Positions 55,791 through 64,000 of a stretch of 64,000 nt of DNA are shown piece by piece. A program made the translations under genes and the position numbers. The stretch lies in the NCBI GenBank assembly GCA_012932295.1, contig JAAONU010000013.1, positions 1,906,603 through 1,970,602 on the forward strand. The letters run 5' to 3'. The notes under the pieces are model-generated. The model saw only the letters and a program-made list of their open reading frames with translations, did no database searches and had not been told where the DNA came from. Within the stretch, counting starts at the first letter, position 1. Each line of letters opens with the position of its first letter. Origin of the DNA: Cyclina sinensis. Its lineage: Eukaryota > Mollusca > Bivalvia > Venerida > Veneridae.

Positions 55791-56622
55791 GTTCGATCAT
55801 ACCCAAAACAAAACTTGACCTAGATATTCTTATGATAAATCTGTATACTAAATTTTATTTTGGTATGTGCAATCTCTGCAAAGAAAATGAACGGAAACTG
55901 CAAATCATTGGAATTTTCTAAGTCCAAGGGGCATAACTTTGTCAAAAATTGCTCCATCAAACCCAAAACAGAACTTGGCCTAGATATTCTTATGATAAAT
56001 CTGCATACCAAATTTCATTTCAGTATGTGCAACCTTTGCAAAGAAAATGAACGGGAACTGCAAATAATTGGAATTTTTCTAAGTCCAAGGGGCATAACTG
56101 TCAAAAATTGCTTGATCGTACCCAAAACAGACCTTGACCTAGATATTCTTATGATCAATCTGTACACTAAATTTCATTTCAGTATGTGCAATCATTGCTA
56201 AGAAAATGAACAGAAACTGCAAATAATTGGAATTTTCTAAGTCCAAGGGGCATTACTTTGTCAAAAATTGCTCAATCGTACCCAAAACAGAACCTGACCT
56301 AGATATTCTTATGATAAATCTGTATACTAAATTTCATTTTGGTATGTGCAATCTCTGCGAAGAAAATGAACGGAAACTGCAAATAATTGGAATTTTTCTA
56401 AAACGGGGCATAACTCTGTCAAAAATAGCTCGATCAAACCCAAAACAGAACTTGACCTAGATATTGTTATGATTAATCTGTATACCAAATTTCATTTCAG
56501 TATGTGCAACCTCTGCGAAGAAAATGAACGGAAACTTGGTGGACATACAGACCGACCGACTGACCACCCGACAGACAGCAGCAAAGCAATATGCTCCCCC
56601 TTTTTCAAAGGGCGGCATAAAA
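55791..56622 (+). mobile_element. Tandem-repeat element, five units of ~160 bp
   Basis: 'tagatattcttatgat' starts at 55821, 55981, 56140, 56300 and (variant) 56458. It ends with GACCGACCGACTGACC and an ATGCTCCCCC/GGGCGGCAT hairpin. It begins directly where the previous element ends. Confidence 0.75.
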
Positions 56623-56689
56623 ATATTTAAAATATAAATCAATACATAAAGGCTATGTGACAAAAAGTAGAAAAACTATTTCTAGCCTT

Positions 56690-58075
56690 AGTTACCTTGA
56701 CCCAGTAACATCAAACTCCACCTTAGCGTAGGAAGTCCTTCCAAGTTACCTACATACCAATATCTTAGATATTGATCAATAACTGAAGACTTTAGAGAGA
56801 AAAGTACAAAAATCTATTTTGAACACTGGTAACCTTGCCCCAAGTGAATGGCAAAGATTCATGAAAGGTGCATATATACCAAATATCTAAGATATCTGTC
56901 AATAAACTAAGGCTCTGTGACAAAAATTTAAAAACCTATTTTTAGCCCTGGTGACCCAGGGCAGCATCAGTTTTGATCCCAGAGCCAAGTTTGACCAAAC
57001 TTGATAGAGGTCTGCTTGGCCAGATTACTCATCAAATATCTTAACACTAGGCCATGTGGTTACCGACAAGAAGATTTAACTATTTTTATGCAAGTCTTTA
57101 CAAAATTCAAGTGACCCCTTGGGTGTGGTCAGTTTTGACCACAAGAGTATCATTTGAACAATCTTGGCAGAGGACTTCTACATGATGCTCGATGCAAAAC
57201 ATCTAAGCACTAGGCCTTCTGGATTCATAGAAGATTTTCGAAGTTTTCCATATATAATCAAGTGACCCCTGGGGCAGAGCCATTTATAACCCCAGAGGCA
57301 CAATTTGAACAATCTTTGTAGAGGAGCTCTAGGTTAACCTGTATGCCAAGTATCAAATCCCAATGCACTGTAGATTCAGACAAGAAGATTTTTTAAGTTT
57401 TCCTTATATATATATATATAGGGACATAATTTGAACAATCTTGGTAGAGGTTCACTAGACAATACTTTGTGCAAAATGTTAGAGCTTAGGGCCATGTGGT
57501 TTCAGAGAATAAGATTCCTAATTTTTTTCCTATACATTTCTATGTAAAATGTGACCCCTAGGGCATGACCAATCTTGACCCAAGAGACATAATTAGAACA
57601 ACTTTGGTGAGGACATCTAGATGATACATCATGCAAAATATCTAAGCTCTAGGTCTTGAGGTTTTTAGATTTTCCTTTTGGTTGTCATAGCAACTAGAGT
57701 TCTGCATGGAACTTAATTCTTTGAATAACTTTGGTAGAGCTACATCCAAGGAACATCCGTGCCAAGTTTTATTAACAATGGCTAAGTGGTTGCAGAGGAG
57801 ATGTCATTTGCACGATGGACGACAGACATCATGCGATCACAATACCTTACATGAACACACTAGATGAATCTATCAACCAAATATGTAAGCTCTAGGCGTT
57901 GTGGTTTCAGAAGAGAAGATTATTAAAAGCTTTTTCCCTGTATAACTCTATGTAATTTCAGGTGACCCTGGGGCGGGGTCAATTTTGATCCAGGGGCCAT
58001 GACTCGTATTAACTTGATAGAGGTCCTCTAGGCAATCATATCCATAAGCACACTCTCAGGTGAGCTAAAAATAGT
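56690..58075 (+). mobile_element. 'GTGACCCCTGGGGC'-family element
   Basis: Units share 'gacccctggggcagagcc', 'ggtttcagacaagaagatt' and 'aacaatcttggtagagg'. It ends CTCTCAGGTGAGCTAAAAAT, as in 30632. The 5' boundary is unclear. Confidence 0.6.
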
Positions 58076-58688
58076 CTGTATGTGTAAAATTACATGTATC
58101 CCATATGTTCACGTCTTCAGAAACTTTTGCACTTGATGCTGTGCATTAATTTTTTTCTTCTTTTAATTATTGAATGATAATTCACATGTAATGAATTTCA
58201 TTCAATGAGTGTTGTCATAAAAAAGCAACCACAGTCTATTTTATGTTTCCTGTTATTGAAATGTCCAGTCAATCCAATTTTTCTCATGATGGCAAACTTT
58301 TTTGGAGACAAGCCGTTCAGTTGGCCTTGTAGTCTATGTCCCACTTAAAAACTTCAGCACAGCAAAATACCTTTTCTTACTATTTTAGAATACACAGGAA
58401 GTAAACACTTAAACTGGTGCATGCAAGAAAATCGTAATCATGAAAATTGCATCTTAATCGCACCTTCGAAACTTCTATTGGTCAGACCTGACTTTCCACA
58501 GGTTGTCGTCTTGACTAAAACAACATGTCTGAATGTGTTACTTTGATGAAGAACTAAAATAGCTCTTTTTAAGTTTTGTCATTAGTCAAGCAAATTTATC
58601 CTTCGCTGTAAAAAGGCTCATTACTTTTAGGACACTTGAGTTTGAAAATAAACTTTTTTTTTTTAAATACTAATGTATGGTTTTGAAA
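58076..58688. other. Non-coding, no feature recognised
   Basis: AT-rich sequence without repeats or exons that I can identify. Confidence 0.5.
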
Positions 58689-60070
58689 AACAAGAGGGCC
58701 ATGATGGCCATTTATCACTCACCTGAGTATGACTGCTTTGAACAAAGTTGTTATGGACCTGGTTAATTGACCCCAGATGAACCAAATTCAAACTTGACCT
58801 AGAAATTATAGAAACAACCTTTCTGACAAACTTACAGGTTATCTGGACTGAAAAAGTTACCTCGAGTGTTAACAAGTTTTTTTCTACTTTTTGGACCTGT
58901 GACCTAGTTTTTGGACCTACATGACCCATTTTCGAACTTGAGCTAAAAATTATGGAAACAACTTTTCTGACAAATGTCCAGGATATTTGGACTGAAAATG
59001 TTATCTAAAGAGTGTTAAGAAGGTTTTTCCATATTTGGGCTCTGTGACCTAGTTTTTGAACCTAGATGACCCATATTTTAACCTGAGCTAGAAATCATCA
59101 AAAAAAAACCTGTCTGACAAATTTCCAGGATATTTGGACTGAAACTGTTACCTCTAGAGTGTTAAAAAGGTCTTTCCATATTTGGTCTCTGTGACCTAGT
59201 TTTTGACCCAAGATGAACCATATTCGAACCGGAGATAGAAATCATCAAAAAAGCCTGTCTGACAAATTTCCAGGATATTTGGACTGAAAATGCTACCTCT
59301 GGAGTGTTGGCAAGGTTTTTCTATTTTTGGGCTCTGTGACCTAGTTTCTGATCCCAGATGACCCATATCCAAATTTGAGCTAGAAATCATTGAAACAACC
59401 TTTCTGACAAATATCAAGGACATTTGGACTGAAACTGTAACCTCTAGAGCATTAACAAGGTTTTTCTACTTCTGGGCTCTGTGACCTCGTTTTTGACCCC
59501 AGATAACCCATTTTCAAAACTGAGCTGGAAATAACTGAAACAATCTTTCTGACAAATTTCCAGGTTATTTGGACTGAAAATGTTACCTCTAGAGTGTCCA
59601 CAAGGTTTTTCCGTATTTAGGGTCTGTTACCTAGTTTTTGACACTAGATGACCCATATTCGAACTTAAGCTAGAAATAATTGAAACAACCTTTCTGACAA
59701 AGTTCTGAGATATTTGGCCTGAAAATGCTACCTTTAGAGTGTTAACAAGGTTTTTCTGTTTTTGGGGTCTGTGACGTAGTTTTTGAACCCAGATAACCCA
59801 TATTCGAACTTGAGCTAGAAATCATAGAAGCAACCTTTTTGACAAATTTCCAGGACATTTGGTCTGAAAATGTTACCTTTAGAGTTTTAACAAGGTTTTT
59901 CAATATTTGGGCTCTGTGACCTAGATTTTTACCCTATATGACCCATATTCGAACGTGTGCCAGAAATCATCAATACAACCTTTTTGACAAATTTCCAGGA
60001 TATTTGGACTGAAAAAGTAGCCTCTAGAGTGTTAACAAGGTTTTTCTATATTTAGGCTGTAGTTGTTCCC
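58689..60070 (+). mobile_element. GGCC-palindrome element with regular 145-bp array
   Basis: Opens AACAAGAGGGCCATGATGGC, then CTCACCTGAG. Eight to nine units with 'gggctctgtgacctagttt'; the CTGTGAC landmark is at 58898, 59042, 59189, 59334, 59479, 59624, 59769 and 59914, a period of 144-147. The core is unrelated to that of 6211-7534 but has the same period. No 3' hairpin; it stops near 60060. Confidence 0.75.
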
Positions 60071-60490
60071 TATATAAGTTGATATGCCTTACCTTTTTAT
60101 ATTGTACAAAGAAATAATCCAAGGGCCTCCATTCTGCTGTTACTGGTCTAACTGGAACTATGTGCCTGCTATATCCCAGAATGATAAGTTTCATAAAATA
60201 CTTTCAACTGGTTACTAAGTTTGAGACATGACAGACAGACAGACAGATTAATCGTATAATTTGCTAGTGTACCGCTGATAAGCCTGTTTATTGGGATGGC
60301 TAAAATAGTTCCCTAGGTTGTTTGGTCACATGGAATATTTATCTTAAATTTCTTATCAATTGTTATAAATTATATGCAAATGAAATTATTCTAAAGTCTT
60401 GTTACACTCAATACCACTTAATATAAAGTACATTACTGAAGTATGGCTAAGGACAAGATTTCATTTTTTATTAAAGTTTAACTCTGAGCC
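60071..60490. other. Non-coding, no gene recognised
   Basis: A short GACAGACAGACAGACAG run at about 60231, otherwise unremarkable. Confidence 0.5.
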
Positions 60491-61195
60491 CAGCTTGAAG
60501 AGCACAGCGATTTTTTTTGCAATCTTGGGAAAGAGTCCGGGTCTAGTCCAGTTGGGAAAAAATAAGCGATGTGATGCCAAAATTGGGAACATTTAAAAAA
60601 ATTAACACATTATCATATTTGTTGTTTTATTTATCTTTATGTATGTTAACGTGTCTGATCATCTTCGTGCAATATTGAGATGTTAGCTGACGTACATGAA
60701 GAATTTGATGGTAACGGAGACTGTTCAGGAACATCAAGATCGCACCGCAGATTGCCGACATTGCTTACAGTTATCGGCTGACTTTCACCCCTTGGCTGTG
60801 CCTCTACAGACTTGACAGTACTTAATTTAGTAGTCGGTGTTGTGAATTCAAATCCTGAAAGAGTTCTGCATCCTTTTGTTGCTGATTTTGAAAGTTTTTT
60901 TCGTATAATATTTACTGATGTGGCTACTCATACTGGCGGTCACAAAAATGCATAAAAATGGAATATGTCTGCTTGATTATCGTTGCTACACACAAGTTCA
61001 CCAGCACGATGTTCTGAATTTTAATCGAATATTTTTTTTGCGATTCATTACTCTTTTTCAGCGAGTCATTCAAGACTACATTTTGGGAACTTTTAGGTCA
61101 GGAATTTGGAAAAAAATGTATTTATTTTCGATTGGGAAGGGTTTGTTTACCAGACCAAAACAAAGAATGAAAAAAATTGCTGGAGCCTGACAGAA
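60490..61195 (-). mobile_element. Degenerate DNA transposon remnant
   Basis: At the ends, CACAGCGATTTTTTTTGCAA and the reverse complement of AAAAAAATTGCTGGAGC are loosely alike, suggesting old inverted repeats. On the minus strand 60646-60931 can be read as a protein-like start (MSSHISKYYTKK, then after one frame slip in an A-run TTPTTKLSTVKSVEAQPRG). Family not recognised. Confidence 0.3.
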
Positions 61196-61299
61196 CTTGC
61201 AGATCTATGTATTAGCCCACTATGCTTATATAATTTCAACTTAAAAGTTTAAAAAATATAGCTATAAAAACACAGGCATATATTCTAATAATGGAAATT

Positions 61300-62560
61300 T
61301 TGGCTAGCAAAGGTCCCTAACTCTGGTGTTCTTCGGACTATAAGAGTGATACTAGCAAAGCTCGATTTCTCCATCACAGTAATGTGCCAGGAATTTTTTT
61401 TAAAAATTCCAAACTGTTTCCAAGATGTTGCTCTGGACAGTCAGTTGTTTTGTGAAATTTAAGCAAATAACGGCCATAACTTTGGTGTTATATGAGGACT
61501 GGGCAATTGATACTTGCAGGACCACATTCCTCCATGGTACAACAAATTTTATTTTCAATTCCAAACTGTTTCCGAATTGTGACTCAGGACAGATAGATAA
61601 ATGCATAGAATGGACAGACAGATGGACAACACCAAACTATAATATATCCTTCCACCAGTGGGGGAATAAAATTTCAAGCATCAGACCTGGTTGTTACTTG
61701 CAAGACTCGATTTAATAGGCAACCATTTGTTCGAAGATATTTCTCAACAATCCAAATGGTACTTTTTGTTTATCTTTGACCCCAGAGACCTTGACCTTTG
61801 AGCAATTTAACTGGTTCTTGCATGTGACATCCCATCTTGCCGAGGTAATTACTTTGTCCAGTATTAATAAAAACAATTAATGCTCAGAAGATAAAAACTG
61901 CTTTAAGCTTTTACATCATAGTCTGACTGAAGTTTGTAACCCATCACTTTGCCAAGGTTCACATTTGTACTAAGTTGTTTTTGAATCCCCCTCAGCATGA
62001 CAAAGTAATGGCTTGGAAAATGTAAACTGCCTTTATTTCTTACATTCAAAATCTCAGACTAAACTTTGAGGAACAGGCCTGGTTTTTACACCTGATGCTT
62101 CTGCTTTACCCATATTTGTGCCATTTTTTTTCATTTTGAAATCCCTCAAAGCATGATAGAATTATGGCCCAGACAAACCAGTTACATCAGAAACACATAA
62201 CATGTTTTCTATGTGAATGTGTCTGGTTGCACAAATTTTTTACCTACAATAACTCCCTGTGACCTTGAAACTTAAGCAACAGACCTGAATTTACACATGC
62301 AATGCACTGTCTTGCCTTGTTACACATTTGTGGCAAACCACATCAAAATCCTTCCAGGCATGACAGTTATTGCTTGGAAAAGGCAAATATCACTGTGCTT
62401 TACCTATAACAAGCCGGTGCAGGACGTTATGCTCCATTGCCTTTATGTGGCCACTTTTTTTTTATGTGCAATTTTCAAGACGTTATGGGCTGCTATTGTT
62501 TGTATATTATTTATTGACAGTGAATGGCAGTGTGAATAGCTATAGTTGGTATCGAAGGCA
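61300..62560. repeat. Diverged tandem-repeat sequence
   Basis: 'ccaaactgtttccaa' / 'ccaaactgtttccga' at 61409 and 61561; TGACAGATAGATAAATGC and 'gtgggggaataaaa' near 61590-61670 resemble an element 3' end. 61740-62560 has loosely repeated 'gaccttgacctttgagcaa' phrases. Confidence 0.45.
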
Positions 62561-62852
62561 GGTGTGAAAACTCAACCAAGAAATAGACACAAATCTCTCT
62601 CGAAAAAATGGCACAACATCCGACTACTATTAGTCATAATACAATTTAATATTTTTTTCTGAAGTACTTTGTTTAATCACTAATTCATTCATGCTAACAT
62701 AATAGTGGCGCATAATGTCTTGTAAAGTGATGAATAATGAACAGGTACATAAAGATTCTGGCTCATAAGTCTGAAAAGCAATTGTGACCTTGACCTTTGA
62801 GCACTAGACCTATTTCTTATTATTCTAAAATCCATCAAAGAATGAGTTATGC

Positions 62853-63501
62853 CAGGGTCTTTCAAATAGAACAACAACTTATCTAAAGTGTGATCCACAC
62901 TTAACTTGCTAAAGTTGTAAGATGCTAATTGTAGAACATAAAAAGCCCATTAGAATAATTAATGATACCTACGTAAGAGGGGCCTTTTACTTCTATACTT
63001 TGCTCAGTTTATAGTTTGTTTTGGATTAACTGATAATGTCTTTGAACTTTTTAAATGTCCTACATAATTGGAATAATTACCCACATAAGCATTTAACTAT
63101 TTTTCACAGTCTTCACACTCCTGATTATTTCCCAACTTAATTAACATTTCTTTTGTAAAACCATGATGCAAACAAAGTGAAAAAAAACATCTAAATCAAA
63201 ACTTAACAGAAAACAGAAAATAAAAGTATTATATTTATTTCTTTTTTTATTTTACTCAAGAATTAATAAAATCAGGATCTTTATTTACAATATTAATATA
63301 AAATGAATATACCGACCACGTACCACGTACACTTTGATACCAGATACCGACTACTGTCCGATATACATGACTTTTCTCCGATAAACGTGACGGCATGACA
63401 GGATAAAACCATCTGAGAAAAATCAATAACGAGACAAGTTAAATCGGCGCGATAAGCATTTACGTAGCGCGATTCCAGACCATTCTATTTGAAAGACCCT
63501 G
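62853..63501. mobile_element. CAGGGTC-ended DNA element (hAT-like, non-autonomous)
   Basis: CAGGGTCTTTCAAATAGAA at the left is perfectly inverted at the right. GTTATGC flanks both sides (62846-62852, 63502-63508), one short of the usual 8-bp hAT duplication. Its 649 bp hold no long open frame. Confidence 0.8.
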
Positions 63502-63536
63502 GTTATGCCCAATACAACCTAATTTTCACCTATTTT

Positions 63537-64000
63537 TATGCCCCCAAAAGCAGGCATATTGTTTTTTAACTGTCCGTCCGTCCATCAGTCCGTCCGAAAA
63601 CTTTAACATTGGCAATAACTTTCTTATTAGTAAGTGGATTTACTTCATACTTGGACACAAGACTTTTACACTGACCTACAATTATTTGATCTTGACCCCT
63701 GACTGACCTTCACCTTGAAGATCCAATTGTTCAAAAACTTGAACATTGGCAATAACTTCTTTATTAGTTAGTGGATTTACTTCATACTTGGACAAAACAC
63801 CCCTTTGGAAAAGGCCTTTTCACTGACCTATATTTGTTTGACCTTGACCCCTGAATGACCTTTATCTTGAAGATCCAGTTGTCCAAAAACTTTAACATTG
63901 GCCATAACTTCCTTAATAGTAAGTGGATTCGCTTCATACTTTGACTCAACACCCATTTGGACAAGACCTTCCCGCTGACCTGTAATTATCTGACCTTGAC
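63537..64000 (-). mobile_element. 'AAATATAGGTCAGTGG'-family element, reverse copy, cut by window end
   Basis: Read on the minus strand it ends in a GCCTGCTTTTGGGGGCAT hairpin preceded by GGACGGACTGATGGACGGAC. Units match 8886-9458 ('actttaacattggcaataac', 'cttcatacttggac'). It is the only clearly reversed copy among the tandem-repeat elements. Confidence 0.75.

Noticed and set aside
53069..56622. Satellite or centromeric DNA
   Set aside because: Copies are bounded by defined ends and hairpins and are dispersed in introns, so they are mobile elements with internal arrays rather than a satellite block.

Overview
This is animal nuclear DNA, most likely from a mollusc and probably a bivalve. The sequence is AT-rich, genes are split by many GT-AG introns, and there are two tRNA-derived SINEs. 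Introns and intergenic DNA are packed with short mobile elements built on ~145-170 bp tandem repeats, a layout known from bivalve genomes. Nothing suggests a prokaryote or organelle, and the species cannot be fixed from this window.

Three spliced genes were reconstructed by hand; the reading frame is continuous across every junction. (1) Minus strand, 523-14426: the 5' twelve exons (698 codons) of a CACHD1-like, alpha2delta-related surface protein (signal peptide, VWA domain with a degenerate MIDAS, Cache domain). It continues past the left edge. (2) Plus strand, 17618-22338: four exons (612 aa) of a CARD plus coiled-coil protein, head to head with CACHD1 across about 3.2 kb. (3) Minus strand, 31166-52416: eight exons (2222 aa) of TATDN2, a TatD metal-dependent nuclease whose catalytic domain (all six metal ligands present) follows ~1950 residues of low-complexity sequence. 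It converges on the CARD gene. No host gene was recognised from 52.4 to 64 kb.

The rest is mainly repeats. Many share one plan: a start near AACAAGAG, a short family-specific palindrome, a core of tandem units with a fixed period, a (GAC)GGAC-rich run, and a terminal hairpin. Nearly all recognised copies point the same way. The plan resembles non-autonomous Helentron-type elements (HINE, pearl), and a fragment of a Helentron-like endonuclease lies at 42791-43392. The units of the commonest family contain exact matches to nuclear-receptor sites: IR3 estrogen-response-type palindromes next to DR0 and DR1 AGGTCA repeats.

Other insertions have readable boundaries: a hAT-type element with a perfect 8-bp duplication that itself carries a SINE with an 11-bp duplication (36496-37551), an 850-bp CAGGGG-ended element inside a tandem-repeat element (54865-55714), a TA-flanked MITE (12047-12567), a CAGGG-ended element (62853-63501) and a 146-bp near-perfect palindrome (10721-10866).
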